This document shows positions 51,773 to 60,919 of a stretch of DNA of 64,000 bases, in pieces. The DNA comes from Neorhizobium sp. NCHU2750. GTDB taxonomy: Bacteria > Pseudomonadota > Alphaproteobacteria > Rhizobiales > Rhizobiaceae. A program made the position numbers and the translations under genes. The notes beneath the pieces are model-generated. The model did not search any database, had not been told where the DNA came from, and saw nothing but the letters and a program-made list of their open reading frames with translations. The stretch lies in contig NZ_CP030829.1 in NCBI RefSeq assembly GCF_003597675.1, forward strand, positions 372,001 through 436,000. Direction: 5' to 3'. The first letter of the stretch is position 1; every line of letters begins with the position of its first letter.

Positions 51773-52744
51773 ATGACGGATATCAAAAGCGGTCTTGTCG
51801 AACTAAAGCCGCAGATCACCGTGATCGGCGTCGGCGGCGGCGGCGGCAACGCGATCAACAACATGATCGCCGAAAATTTGCGCGGCGTGGAATTTGTCGC
51901 GGCCAATACCGATGCGCAGGTTCTGGCCACTTCCAAGGCATCGCGACGCATCCAGCTCGGCACCCAGGTTACCGAAGGCCTCGGCGCCGGCTCGCTTCCG
52001 GATGTCGGCCGCGCGGCTGCGGAAGAATCGCTCGATGAAATCATGGACCATCTCGCCGGCTCGCATATGTGCTTCGTCACCGCCGGCATGGGTGGCGGAA
52101 CCGGTACGGGTGCTGCTCCGGTCATCGCGCGGGCTGCCCGCGATGCCGGCATCCTGACGGTCGCGGTCGTCACCAAGCCTTTCACCTTCGAAGGCCAGCG
52201 ACGGATGAAGACGGCAAACGAAGGCATCGAGGCGCTGCGCGATGCGGCAGATACCGTCATCGTTATTCCCAACCAGAACCTGTTCCGCATCGCCGATGCC
52301 AAGACCAGCTTCGCCGATGCCTTCATGATCGCCGACCGGGTGCTTTATTCAGGCGTCGGCTGCATCACCGATCTGATCGTCAAGGAAGGTCTCATCAACC
52401 TCGATTTCGCCGATGTGAGATCGGTCATGCGCAACATGGGCCCGGCAATGATGGGCACCGGCGAAGCCTCCGGCGATGGTCGCGCGCTTGCGGCCGCCGA
52501 AGCAGCGGTTGCCAACCCGCTGCTCGACGAGATCTCGATGAAGGGCGCCAAGGGCGTGCTGATCTCGATTTCCGGCGGCACCGACATGACCCTGTTCGAG
52601 GTCGACGAAGCGGCAAGCCGTATCCGCGACGAGGTGGAAGTGGATGCCGACATCGTCGTCGGCGCGATCTTCGATCCCAATCTCGACGGCAAGTTCCGCG
52701 TCTCTGTGGTTGCGGCCGGCATAGGCGACCGCCGGCCGGTCTGA
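51773..52744 (+). CDS. ftsZ2: Truncated second FtsZ (FtsZ2-like), without C-terminal tail
   Basis: A 323-residue tubulin-fold GTPase. The GTP-binding domain has [16 protein letters not shown] (17-32) and the tubulin signature GGGTGTG at 107-113. The catalytic T7 loop NLDFAD is at 208-213, so GTPase residues look intact. The chain stops right after the polymerisation core ([12 protein letters not shown]). The linker and C-terminal peptide that bind FtsA and other division proteins are absent; rhizobial FtsZ1 is far longer. Sinorhizobium carries a similar short FtsZ2, which is why I use the symbol. AAGGAG precedes ATG 51773. It is not in a dcw cluster; the neighbours are unrelated. It may modulate division, or be a specialised paralogue. 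Confidence 0.88.
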   Translation: MTDIKSGLVELKPQITVIGVGGGGGNAINNMIAENLRGVEFVAANTDAQVLATSKASRRIQLGTQVTEGLGAGSLPDVGRAAAEESLDEIMDHLAGSHMCFVTAGMGGGTGTGAAPVIARAARDAGILTVAVVTKPFTFEGQRRMKTANEGIEALRDAADTVIVIPNQNLFRIADAKTSFADAFMIADRVLYSGVGCITDLIVKEGLINLDFADVRSVMRNMGPAMMGTGEASGDGRALAAAEAAVANPLLDEISMKGAKGVLISISGGTDMTLFEVDEAASRIRDEVEVDADIVVGAIFDPNLDGKFRVSVVAAGIGDRRPV

Positions 52745-52831
52745 AGACCGGTATCGACGTATTCCGCTACATTGCTCTAGGCGGCAGTGATGCTCGCTTT
52801 CGTCGCGACCGTCTTTTCCAAAACAGTCGCG
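52736..52831 (+). terminator. Stem-loops at and after the ftsZ2 stop
   Basis: CCGGTC (52736-52741) and GACCGG (52746-52751) form a 6-bp stem whose four-base loop TGAA contains the stop codon. A second pair, CGCGAC (52804-52809) and GTCGCG (52826-52831), encloses TTTT/AAAA that can extend the stem. Neither is followed by a T run; termination is tentative. Confidence 0.35.
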
Positions 52832-52915
52832 TCGGTCGAATGCGACCAGGAATTTTCCTCGGACCTATCTCAAGCCTGTATTCATGTGAGTTTGGCTAGG
52901 CGGGTGTCCGCATTC

Positions 52916-53338
52916 TCAGCTACGCCCGCTCTTGCTCATCGGCATCCTGTCGATGAGACCAAACACGGTCGCGTCCGTGATGACATCCTGGCTGCGCAGC
53001 TTGATCCCGCCGTCCTTTCCGACAAGGACGGCCTGAAAGCCGCCGCTTGTTATGTCGGCCTCCCGCCGCAACTGGCGCGCATCGATCTTGCTGGAATTGC
53101 CGTAGATCGGTCTGATCTCGTCACCAATGACCGATATGACGACCATGTCGCGAGCGGCCAGATTGCTCTGTCTGCCTTTGAGGAGTTGCACTTGGCTTGC
53201 CAGTTTCTGGTTACCTGACGTGCCGAACAGGATCAGCACACGATTCTTCCACGCGTATTGGGACAGACTTTCCATCGCAGAGGCCTGGCTGGTAACGGCA
53301 AGAACGGCGATAGCCGTCGCGAAAAGGATCTTTTTCAT
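52916..53338 (-). CDS. DUF4174 domain periplasmic protein
   Basis: A 140-residue secreted protein with a clear Sec signal (MKKILFATAIAVLAVTSQAS, cleavage at ASA). The mature part starts with LSQYAWKNRVLILFG, then RDMVVISVIGDEIRPIYG and FQAVLVGKDGGIKLRSQDVI, typical of DUF4174, a small alpha/beta domain often likened to thioredoxin folds but lacking a CxxC here. GGAGGAAG lies upstream of ATG 53338. Function unknown. It converges with ftsZ2, and the gene upstream on the same strand is a GlxA-type regulator gene. Confidence 0.8.
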   Translation of the reverse strand: MKKILFATAIAVLAVTSQASAMESLSQYAWKNRVLILFGTSGNQKLASQVQLLKGRQSNLAARDMVVISVIGDEIRPIYGNSSKIDARQLRREADITSGGFQAVLVGKDGGIKLRSQDVITDATVFGLIDRMPMSKSGRS

Positions 53339-53493
53339 TGTGAACTTCCTCCAAAGACGGAGAACGTAGTTGCACTCACGGTGTTCTGTCACAACGACGT
53401 GATTGCTCGCAAAGGGCTAGAAACTGCATTACCGCGCCGGAACGGGTGCCTCGGGAGTCGGATACTCCAATTTCTGCAGCGCCGGTCCGAAAG

Positions 53494-54522
53494 CTAGATC
53501 ATCCGTTTCGGATCGAGTTGCGTTTGAAACGGATGCAGGTCGCGACTGGGCGAGATACGGCTCGGATCGCCCGCATCGAGAAGGACGTGATGGCGGTCCT
53601 CTGTCGGAGACGCTCCATAGACCTCCCTGTAGCGCTGGAGGAAATGCGAATAGGAGCTGAAGCCGCATCTGCTGCTGATCGTGGCAAAGTCCAGATTGCT
53701 CGCCTTGACCAGTTTGCGCGCGCGCGAAAGACGTATCTTCCGGTAGTAATCAGCCATCGTGCAATCGAACGCTTCCGCAAAGAGGCGATCGAGATGGCGT
53801 CTCGAAACCTTCGCCTTGGCCGCAATCTCCCCGATGCTGAGAGGTTCCTCGATCGCAGCCTCCATCTCGCGACAGGCATCGCGGACCACCGGCTGCAGAC
53901 CATTATAGGCCGAGGTGAAAAGATCGTCCTGCGGTGCGCTGACGTCGCGACGATAGGGATAGATGATGATGTTGGCGACGCGGGCAGCCACCAATGCTCC
54001 CAATTGCTTGGCGATCAGATGCAGCATCATGTCGATGCATGCGGACCCGCCGGCACAGGTCATGCGTCGGTCGGAAAAGGTAAAGACCCGCCGGACAAAA
54101 CTTACCTTGGGAAACAGTTGGGCGAAAAGTGGCAGGTTGTTGAAATGGGACGTTGCCGTATGGCCGTCCATCACGCCGGCCTTGGCCAGATGATAGACAC
54201 CGCTTTCAATAGACCCAAGCGTCTTGCCGTGCCGGTCGTAGCGGCGCAGCAGGCTGAGAGTGCTTTCCTGCTGGTAGGCATCGTGACTGAAGCTGGAACT
54301 GACGATCAGCGCATCAAAACCCTGAAGATCTGACACATGTCCCGACGTATCGAGACCGAGACCCGCGCTGGATCTCACCGGCGTCTCCATGTCATGCACG
54401 AGAACCCATTCGAAAGGCGGCTCGGTATAGAGAGAGTTTGCCACCCTCAGCGTCTCGATCGCCGATATCACGCCCAGCATCTGGAAATTCGGTAACAACA
54501 GGAATGCCAGTTTATACATCAT
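53494..54522 (-). CDS. GlxA-type AraC-family regulator
   Basis: A 342-residue regulator with a DJ-1/PfpI-like ligand domain (LAFLLLPNFQMLGVISAIET; the elbow reads GSIESGVYHLAKAGVMDG, so the usual Cys is Ser here) and a C-terminal AraC DNA-binding domain (IGEIAAKAKVSRRHLDRLFA; LDFATISSRCGFSSYSHFLQ). The organisation matches regulators of betaine and carnitine catabolism such as GbdR and CdhR. It lies 78 bases downstream of the enolase-superfamily gene on the same strand. I infer that it binds the 14-bp sites in the divergent region at 57975-58084. Confidence 0.9.
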   Translation of the reverse strand: MMYKLAFLLLPNFQMLGVISAIETLRVANSLYTEPPFEWVLVHDMETPVRSSAGLGLDTSGHVSDLQGFDALIVSSSFSHDAYQQESTLSLLRRYDRHGKTLGSIESGVYHLAKAGVMDGHTATSHFNNLPLFAQLFPKVSFVRRVFTFSDRRMTCAGGSACIDMMLHLIAKQLGALVAARVANIIIYPYRRDVSAPQDDLFTSAYNGLQPVVRDACREMEAAIEEPLSIGEIAAKAKVSRRHLDRLFAEAFDCTMADYYRKIRLSRARKLVKASNLDFATISSRCGFSSYSHFLQRYREVYGASPTEDRHHVLLDAGDPSRISPSRDLHPFQTQLDPKRMI

Positions 54523-54600
54523 ACCCGCCCGTTCATGTCGGGCGAGTATTGCTGCCGCGCGCCCGCTTTTCCAGTCCGAAAGTGCGGGGCGCCAATTCGG

Positions 54601-55773
54601 TCATAGCTGGAATGTCGCCCAGCGCCATTCGGCAAGACGCGCCTGGTTGATACTGATGCCAAGCCCCGGCCGATCGTTAACCGGGATGCTGCCGTTCCTG
54701 ACCGTATCCTCGATCGGGTCTTCGACGAAATCGACATGGCCCGGAATGCGTGCCCAGTAGGGGAAATGCTCCTGAATGTAGAAATTCGGGACGGATGCCG
54801 AGAAATGCATCCCGACGGCCGTCGATACGGCGGAGGCGCAGATATGCGGCTGAACCTTCAGGCTGTAGGTTTCGGCCATGGCGGCAATCCGCCGGGCTTC
54901 CATCAGGCCCCCCGTATTGGCGATATCCGGCTGCAGGATGTCGACTGCCCGTGATTCGAGAACGTCCCGGAAGTCATAGCGCGTATAAAGCCTTTCGCCG
55001 ACGGCAATGCTCTGCTCGATCGAATTCGCGAGCTTGACCAGGGCACCGGTATCGCCAGGGACAGCCGGCTCTTCCACATAGGTTATGTCGTATTCCGCGA
55101 CCCGGCGGCAGAAGCGGATCGTGTCGTCGAGCGAGAGCCCGGCCGACAGATCCAGCATGATCTCGACATCCGGCCCGACAGCCCGACGGATTTCGGAGAT
55201 GTTATAGAGCGCTCGGCGCACGACGTCCGGATCCGAGCAGGCACGGAAAGAAGGATGCCTCAGACGTCCCTCGGGCAGAATCTTGACGAAGGGGTAGAAT
55301 TTCAGGGCCTTGTAGCCGTCCTTTGCAGCCTTCTCGGCCGCAGCCGGCAGGTCCGCATCCTTGGTCGCGCCAAAATACCAGCCATTGGCATAGGCTCTCA
55401 GATCATCATGGATGCGACCGCCGAGCAGTTCGTAGACGGGTACGCCGAGCGCCTTGCCCTTGATGTCGACCATTGCCTGCTCGATCGCGCTCATGGCCGA
55501 AAACGCCACGGCGCCTCCACCTTTTGCCCAGAAGCCGTGGTCGTAAATCTCCAGCCACAGACGTTCGGAGCGGAACGGATCAACCCCGCCCTGCATGTAG
55601 CGTTCGATAATATCCTTCAGCATGCCGGCCGCCGCCGTGCCGCCGATGCCGTAGGCCACGCCCGCCTCGCCTATGCCGACCGTGCCGTCGTCGGTAATGA
55701 GTTCGAGAATGATCGGCCTGATGCCGCCGCTTTCGATGAGGTAAATATTGGCAGTCTTGATCTTCAAGTGCAT
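54601..55773 (-). CDS. Mandelate racemase/muconate lactonizing enzyme (enolase superfamily)
   Basis: A 390-residue two-domain enzyme. The capping domain includes the 20s loop in GEAGVAYGIGGTAAAGMLKD and FWAKGGGAVAFSAMSAIEQA. In the barrel, KALKFYPF supplies the lysine-bearing strand, metal ligands are likely the Asp of MLDLSAGLSLDD, the Glu pair in ITYVEEPAVPG and the Glu in AVGERLYTR, and the general base is His in VQPHICASA with Asp in DILQPDIANTGGL. The pattern is closest to acid-sugar dehydratase-type members, but the superfamily also holds betaine epimerases (HpbD), so substrate is open. It starts 13 bases after the stop of the flavoprotein gene, so they are co-transcribed. Confidence 0.88.
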   Translation of the reverse strand: MHLKIKTANIYLIESGGIRPIILELITDDGTVGIGEAGVAYGIGGTAAAGMLKDIIERYMQGGVDPFRSERLWLEIYDHGFWAKGGGAVAFSAMSAIEQAMVDIKGKALGVPVYELLGGRIHDDLRAYANGWYFGATKDADLPAAAEKAAKDGYKALKFYPFVKILPEGRLRHPSFRACSDPDVVRRALYNISEIRRAVGPDVEIMLDLSAGLSLDDTIRFCRRVAEYDITYVEEPAVPGDTGALVKLANSIEQSIAVGERLYTRYDFRDVLESRAVDILQPDIANTGGLMEARRIAAMAETYSLKVQPHICASAVSTAVGMHFSASVPNFYIQEHFPYWARIPGHVDFVEDPIEDTVRNGSIPVNDRPGLGISINQARLAEWRWATFQL

Positions 55774-55786
55774 CTCCAATGCGGGT

Positions 55787-57862
55787 CTAGAGCGTTTGGC
55801 AAAGACGTGTGGCATCCAGGATCGCCGCATGGATGTCACGCGAGGATACGGCGTCGCCGATCCGGTAAAGGAGCCAGCCATTCTCATCATGATCGATCAG
55901 AGGCTGAGCCTCACCGGCAACGAAGGCATCGAGATCGATGATGCCCTGGTTGAGGGAGTTGGGTGCAAGAGCATGATAGAGATCGTCGACCGGAAGCGTG
56001 CCGCGCTCGACGACAACTCGGTCGCATTCGACCTCCTCCACCTCCAGCGTGTATTCGTTGATCAACGTCGCAACCAGATGGTTGCCGCGGCGCTCCACCG
56101 AGCCCAGCCGCTTGTCGGGGCGCAGGTCGGCTCCGATCTTGTAGAGGCCCCGCATGGCGAACGGCCGGTCCAGGTAGCTCATTTCCTTGCCCGGAGCGCT
56201 ATCCGGTGTGACGTAAATCACCTGTGCCCCACGCTCGCCGATCGTCTGCGCGCCGATAATGCCACTCAACGTGCCAACGGCATCGAAGAAAAGCACCTTG
56301 CCGGTCATCGTTCCCCGGTTCTCGGTGACTTCCCACAGGGTTTCGACATGCTCGGCTCCGCCGATCTCGTTTTCCATGTTGTCCGGCATGCCACCGGTCG
56401 CCAGGATGACGATGTCTGGGGAAGTTTCAGCGATCATCTCTTCGTCGGCGAAACAGTTGTAGCGGATCTCTGCTCCAAGACGCGCAAGTTCGCTCACCCG
56501 CCAGTCGACAATGCCGATCAGGTCCCGACGGCCGGACAGGCGTGAGGCAAGCAGCAGCTGGCCGCCAGCCTGCGGCGCCGCTTCCAGCAACGTGACGACA
56601 TGGCCGCGCTCCGCCGCGACGCGGGCAGCTTCCAGCCCTGCCGGCCCGGCGCCGACCACGGTCACACGCTTCTGTATTTCGGACCGCTCGATCATGTGAG
56701 GCAGTTGCTTCTCCCGCCCGATCGATGCGTTGTGGATACATCTGCGCTGCCACGAACAATAGGTGGCGCCGACGCAGGGACGGATCGTCTCCTCCTGCCC
56801 TTCAGACAATTTGCGGGCGATATGCGGGTCGGCGATATGCGCCCTGGTCATTCCGACGAGATCGACGAGCCCTTCGCCCACCGCATGCCGTGCGGTTGCA
56901 AGATCCGTGATCCGGGCCGCGTGGAATGTCGGCAGACCGACATGCTTGCGGAACGCGGCAATGAAGGGAAGCTGGGGCGCAAGCCGAACGGCCATCCCCG
57001 GCATATATTCGGCCAAGCCGATTTCGGTATCGATGCGGCCATAGGTGAGGTTAAAGAAATCGACGAGGCCAGACTGCTCATGCAGTCGGCCCATGGCGAG
57101 ATATTCCTCGTCGCTCATCGCATCGTCATGCCCCTCGCCGACCGCCATGCGCAGGCCGACAAGAAAGCGATCACCGACCTGGCGGCGAATTTCCTCCAAT
57201 ATTCGAAGACCAAAACGGGCACGGTTTTCCAGCGACCCGCCATATTCGTCGGTTCGCTGATTGATCGTCGGCGACCAGAACTGGCCGACGAGATGGCCGT
57301 GGACATGGATCTCAAGCCCGTCCAGGCCGCCTTCGCGACATCGCCGCGCCGCTTCGCCGAATTCCAGGATGACGCGCTCGATATCGTGCCGCTCCATCGC
57401 CTTGGTGAAGCCGCGATGCGATGGCTCGCGATAACGGGACGGCGATATCGTGGGCAGCCAATTGTCCGAACGCCAGTGGCTGCGGCCACCAAGATGGGTG
57501 ATCTGGCACATGATGGCCGCACCATGCTGATGGATACGTTCGGAGAATTCACGGAAATAGGGGATAATCCTGTCGTGGCCGACAGACAACTGGCCGAAGA
57601 CGGAGCCGGAATCCGGCGACACGTTCGACGAGCCGCCGAACATGGTAAGGCCGATGCCGCCCTTGGCCTTTTCCTCATGATAGAGCTGATAGCGCTCCTT
57701 CGGCATGGCATCTTCACCGTAACTGATCGCATGGCTTGTGCTCATGATGCGATTGCGAAGGGTGAGATGACCGATGCGAAGCGGTTGAAGCAGCGGATCG
57801 CGAGACCGGCTCGGAGAGGGATCGCTGGACGGAAATGTAGATTGCGCCTGCTGGGGGATCAT
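55787..57862 (-). CDS. NADH:flavin oxidoreductase of the trimethylamine/N-methylproline demethylase type
   Basis: A 691-residue Old Yellow Enzyme-type protein with an N-terminal FMN barrel (about 25-360: LLQPLRIGHLTLRNRIMSTS, ITHLGGRSHW, then WSPTINQRTDEYGGSLENRA) and C-terminal FAD/NAD domains (VTVVGAGPAGLEAARVAAER at 400-419). It resembles N-methylproline demethylase of stachydrine catabolism, 2,4-dienoyl-CoA reductase and trimethylamine dehydrogenase. The Fe-S region reads RPCVGATYCSWQRRCIHNAS, with Cys at 363, 369 and 375 only. That is fewer and more closely spaced than the four-Cys pattern of trimethylamine dehydrogenase. ATG 57862 is preferred over an upstream start. It is divergent from the importer at 58271. 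Confidence 0.86.
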   Translation of the reverse strand: MIPQQAQSTFPSSDPSPSRSRDPLLQPLRIGHLTLRNRIMSTSHAISYGEDAMPKERYQLYHEEKAKGGIGLTMFGGSSNVSPDSGSVFGQLSVGHDRIIPYFREFSERIHQHGAAIMCQITHLGGRSHWRSDNWLPTISPSRYREPSHRGFTKAMERHDIERVILEFGEAARRCREGGLDGLEIHVHGHLVGQFWSPTINQRTDEYGGSLENRARFGLRILEEIRRQVGDRFLVGLRMAVGEGHDDAMSDEEYLAMGRLHEQSGLVDFFNLTYGRIDTEIGLAEYMPGMAVRLAPQLPFIAAFRKHVGLPTFHAARITDLATARHAVGEGLVDLVGMTRAHIADPHIARKLSEGQEETIRPCVGATYCSWQRRCIHNASIGREKQLPHMIERSEIQKRVTVVGAGPAGLEAARVAAERGHVVTLLEAAPQAGGQLLLASRLSGRRDLIGIVDWRVSELARLGAEIRYNCFADEEMIAETSPDIVILATGGMPDNMENEIGGAEHVETLWEVTENRGTMTGKVLFFDAVGTLSGIIGAQTIGERGAQVIYVTPDSAPGKEMSYLDRPFAMRGLYKIGADLRPDKRLGSVERRGNHLVATLINEYTLEVEEVECDRVVVERGTLPVDDLYHALAPNSLNQGIIDLDAFVAGEAQPLIDHDENGWLLYRIGDAVSSRDIHAAILDATRLCQTL

Positions 57863-58270
57863 GGGGCTCACGGCGGTTTGGTGGCTGACGCCCGGGCTTC
57901 CCGGTGCTGTCTTGCATCTAAGCCTGTCTGCAATGGTGGACCGGCGGATAGCTGGAATTCGGACATATCGCATGCCCATTTTGGACATTGGCAGCGACTT
58001 CAACCCAAACTGGCGCCTGCCATCAGCAGTCGAATGGCCGACGCGAAAATGTCCAAATTAGGAAGTCATCACGTCCAAAATGGGACTTTCGTTCGTCAAT
58101 CTTTTTTCCAAAGATCATCGTCAAGAGCGATGCAAGACTGACGGTCGCACCAGACGCCCGAAACACCCGATAACGGGCATCGACGCACAAAAAGCACCAA
58201 AAATCTACGGCAAGCCGTCTTGATTGACGGGAGGCCTTGCCGTGGCAATTCATAAAAAGGGAACCACAGA
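57863..58270. promoter_or_regulatory. 408-base divergent promoter region with three AraC-like boxes
   Basis: The sequence ATGTCCAAAATGGG or a near copy occurs at 58071-58084 (ACGTCCAAAATGGG), at 58049-58062 (ATGTCCAAATTAGG) and inverted at 57975-57988. The first two are direct repeats with a 22-base period, two helical turns, as AraC-family dimers prefer. They lie between the flavoprotein gene and the importer operon. Binding by the GlxA-type regulator at 53494 is inferred. No gene is seen here. Confidence 0.55.
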
Positions 58271-59872
58271 ATGACCAGTTCAAAGCTTCCGCCTGGCAGT
58301 CCCCTGATCGATCCCAATACGCTGATCGGCTGTTCGATGAGCCGCCGGATGTTTACCGGCGGCCTGCTCGCCGGCGGCTTGGCCACGATGATGGCGCCCG
58401 GTCTTGGTTACGCCCAGGCGGTCGAGACCCCCAAGCGCGGCGGCTCGGTCAAGCTCGCACTCGTTCAGCAAACCTCGACGGATACCTTCGACTCCGCCCG
58501 CTACGACAAGGGCAACGACTATATCCGCGGCACCTCGGTCTATAGCTATCTGACGACGATAGACCGCGGCGGCGCGCCGCAGCCCGAGGTGGCCACGCAA
58601 TGGGAACCGAATGCCGATGCCACCGTCTGGAACTTCAAGTTCCGTCAGGGCATCACCTTCACCGACGGCAGCGCGCTGACGGCAAAGGACATTGCCTTCT
58701 CGATCATGCGCCACAAGGATCCAGCAGTTGCTTCGACCGCAAAACAGCTGGTCGGCAACATCCAGTCCGTCGATCCCGACGGCACCGATGGCTTCACCGT
58801 CAAACTGGCGACGCCTGATGTCGATCTGCCGATCCTCGTTGGCCTCTTCCAGTTCGCTCTGGTCAAGGCGGGCACAACCGACTTCTCCAAGCCGATCGGC
58901 ACCGGCGCCTTCACCGTCGAGGACTTCCAACCGGGACTGAGGACGGTCCTGGTCAAGAACCCCAACTACTGGAAAGAGGGCCAACCATATATCGACCGGT
59001 TCGAAATGTTTCCCATTCCGGACAATGCGGCCCGTGCAAACGCCCTCCTCTCCGGCGATGTCGACATGGTTCTGGAGCTGCGCGGCAACGGGATTCAGGA
59101 TGTCGAAGCCTCGAGCGTCGCCGATGTGTTCGTCACGGAAAGCACCCGCTTCACCGCCGTCCAGGCGCTGATGAACCAGCTTCCCTCGTCCAATGTCGAC
59201 CTCACCCTTGCCATTGCTCATCTGATCGATCGCAAGAGACTGCTCGACACGGTCATTCGCGGATACGGGACGATTGCCAACGATCAGCCGATCGGCCCGT
59301 CGAGCCCGCTCTACAATCACGACCTGGAGCAGCGCGGCTATGACCTCGACAAGGCCAAGTATCACTTCCAGAAATCGGGGATAGGTCAGGCGCCATTCGA
59401 AGTCTCCGTTTCCGACGCCGTGCTCTATTCGGTGGATCTCGGCCAGCTTATTCAGCGCGAGGCGAGCCGCGCCGGGATGAAACTGTCCATCCGTCGCGAA
59501 CCATCCGAAAGCTACTGGTCGGCAGTGGCGGGCAAAAAGCCCTACGCGACGACCAATTTCCACCCGCGCCCGACTTATGGGATGCTGCTCAACCTTGCCT
59601 GGCGAAAGGGCGCAGTCTGGAACTTCTCGCACTATGAGAATGACAAGCTGGAGAAACTGATCGTCGAATCCGGCTCGACCCTGGATATGGGGTTGCGCAA
59701 GGAGCAATATGCCGACATCCAGACGATCCTCCACAATTCGGGTGCGATCATCATCCCCTGCTTCCTCAACTACGTCGACGGCGTATCCAAGAAGATCAAG
59801 GGCATGAAACCGCTGCAGATCGGCAATCTCGGCGGCTTCAACTTCACAGACAAGATCTGGATCGACGCCTGA
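58271..59872 (+). CDS. Tat-exported peptide-type ABC substrate-binding protein
   Basis: A 533-residue family-5 binding protein with a twin-arginine signal placed inward (CSMSRRMFTGGLLAGGLATM, cleavage near YAQA). Normal domain order is seen: YSYLTTIDRGGAPQPEVATQ, VWNFKFRQGITFTDGSALTA, IGTGAFTVEDFQPG, LTLAIAHLIDRKRLLDTVIR, YDLDKAKYHFQKSGIGQAPF, and a C-terminal GAIIIPCFLNYVDGVSKKIK. AAAAGGGA precedes the ATG. It is the first gene of the plus-strand operon and is regulated from the divergent region with three repeated boxes. Ligand unknown; a betaine-like or methylated amino compound would fit the neighbouring flavoprotein. Confidence 0.92.
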   Translation: MTSSKLPPGSPLIDPNTLIGCSMSRRMFTGGLLAGGLATMMAPGLGYAQAVETPKRGGSVKLALVQQTSTDTFDSARYDKGNDYIRGTSVYSYLTTIDRGGAPQPEVATQWEPNADATVWNFKFRQGITFTDGSALTAKDIAFSIMRHKDPAVASTAKQLVGNIQSVDPDGTDGFTVKLATPDVDLPILVGLFQFALVKAGTTDFSKPIGTGAFTVEDFQPGLRTVLVKNPNYWKEGQPYIDRFEMFPIPDNAARANALLSGDVDMVLELRGNGIQDVEASSVADVFVTESTRFTAVQALMNQLPSSNVDLTLAIAHLIDRKRLLDTVIRGYGTIANDQPIGPSSPLYNHDLEQRGYDLDKAKYHFQKSGIGQAPFEVSVSDAVLYSVDLGQLIQREASRAGMKLSIRREPSESYWSAVAGKKPYATTNFHPRPTYGMLLNLAWRKGAVWNFSHYENDKLEKLIVESGSTLDMGLRKEQYADIQTILHNSGAIIIPCFLNYVDGVSKKIKGMKPLQIGNLGGFNFTDKIWIDA

Positions 59873-59937
59873 TCGGTACCAACACCCGCGGGCGCTCAGC
59901 CGGCGGGTGCCTTTCCGTAACCGTGAGGGGGGCGTAA

Positions 59938-60897
59938 ATGCCGCTTGCAATCTTTATCGTCCGTCGCCTGATCATCATCCTGGCCTTGTTGCTGGCCGTC
60001 TCCATTCTCGTCTTCGTCGGATGCGAAATCCTGCCCGGCGATGTCGCACAGGTGGCACTCGGACAGTTCGCCACCCCGGAGAATGTCGCGGCTCTCAGAG
60101 AGCAGCTCGGCCTTAATGAGCCAGCAGCCTGGCGATATCTGAACTGGCTCGGAGCGCTCGTCCTGCACGGCAACTGGGGAACGTCTATCGTCAGCAAGCT
60201 GCCGGTGACCGCGATGTTGTCGGAGCGGCTGGGCAATACCCTGATGCTGGCAGCCTTCACCACGGTAATTGCCGTCCCGACTGCGATTGCACTGGGTATC
60301 GCCATGGCGATCAACAACGGCGGCCGTACCGATCGCGTGCTGACAATGATCGTACTCGCCTTTTCCGCGGTGCCGGAATTTCTGGTCGCCTCCGTCGCGG
60401 TCCTGTTCTTCGCCCTTCACCTGAAATGGCTGCCGACGATCTCCTACCTCAATCCCGGAATGGGCTTCTGGGAGACGCTGGAGGCCATGATCCTGCCCGC
60501 CGGTACACTTGCCGTCGTCGTCAGCGCGCAGATTGCCCGCATGACCCGCTCCATCATCATGAACATCGTTGCCTATCCCTATATCGAGATGGCGATGCTG
60601 AAGGGTGTTCCCGTCTATCTGGTCGTCATCCGGCATGCGCTCATCAATGCGATAGGCCCGATCGTCAATGTGGTGGCGCTCAACATCGCCTACATGGTTT
60701 CGGGCATCCTGGTGGTGGAAACGGTCTTTGCCTATCCGGGCCTCGCCCGCTTGATGGTCGATGCGGTCCAATCCCGCGATTTCCCGGTAGTGCAGGCCTG
60801 CGCTCTCATTTTCTGCGGCAGCTACGTGCTGCTGATCCTGCTTGCCGACATTGTGGCCTCGCTTTCGGACCCGCGCTCGATGCCGGCCAGAGCCTGA
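59938..60897 (+). CDS. Peptide-type ABC importer permease (DppB-like)
   Basis: A 319-residue permease beginning MPLAIFIVRRLIIILALLLA, with VFVGCEILPGDVAQVALGQF and LREQLGLNEPAAWRYLNWLG. The EAA-loop region is YPYIEMAMLKGVPVYLVVIR and the conserved VETVFAYPGLARLMVDAVQS is near the end. GAGGGGGG lies six bases before the ATG. It is second in the operon. Confidence 0.92.
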   Translation: MPLAIFIVRRLIIILALLLAVSILVFVGCEILPGDVAQVALGQFATPENVAALREQLGLNEPAAWRYLNWLGALVLHGNWGTSIVSKLPVTAMLSERLGNTLMLAAFTTVIAVPTAIALGIAMAINNGGRTDRVLTMIVLAFSAVPEFLVASVAVLFFALHLKWLPTISYLNPGMGFWETLEAMILPAGTLAVVVSAQIARMTRSIIMNIVAYPYIEMAMLKGVPVYLVVIRHALINAIGPIVNVVALNIAYMVSGILVVETVFAYPGLARLMVDAVQSRDFPVVQACALIFCGSYVLLILLADIVASLSDPRSMPARA

Positions 60898-60919
60898 GAT
60901 CCGGAAAAGGAGTAGAGGC

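Noticed and set aside
58280..59950. 556-residue minus-strand frame
   Set aside because: Antisense to the Tat-exported binding protein, and would cross its promoter region without a start site; no recognisable domain.
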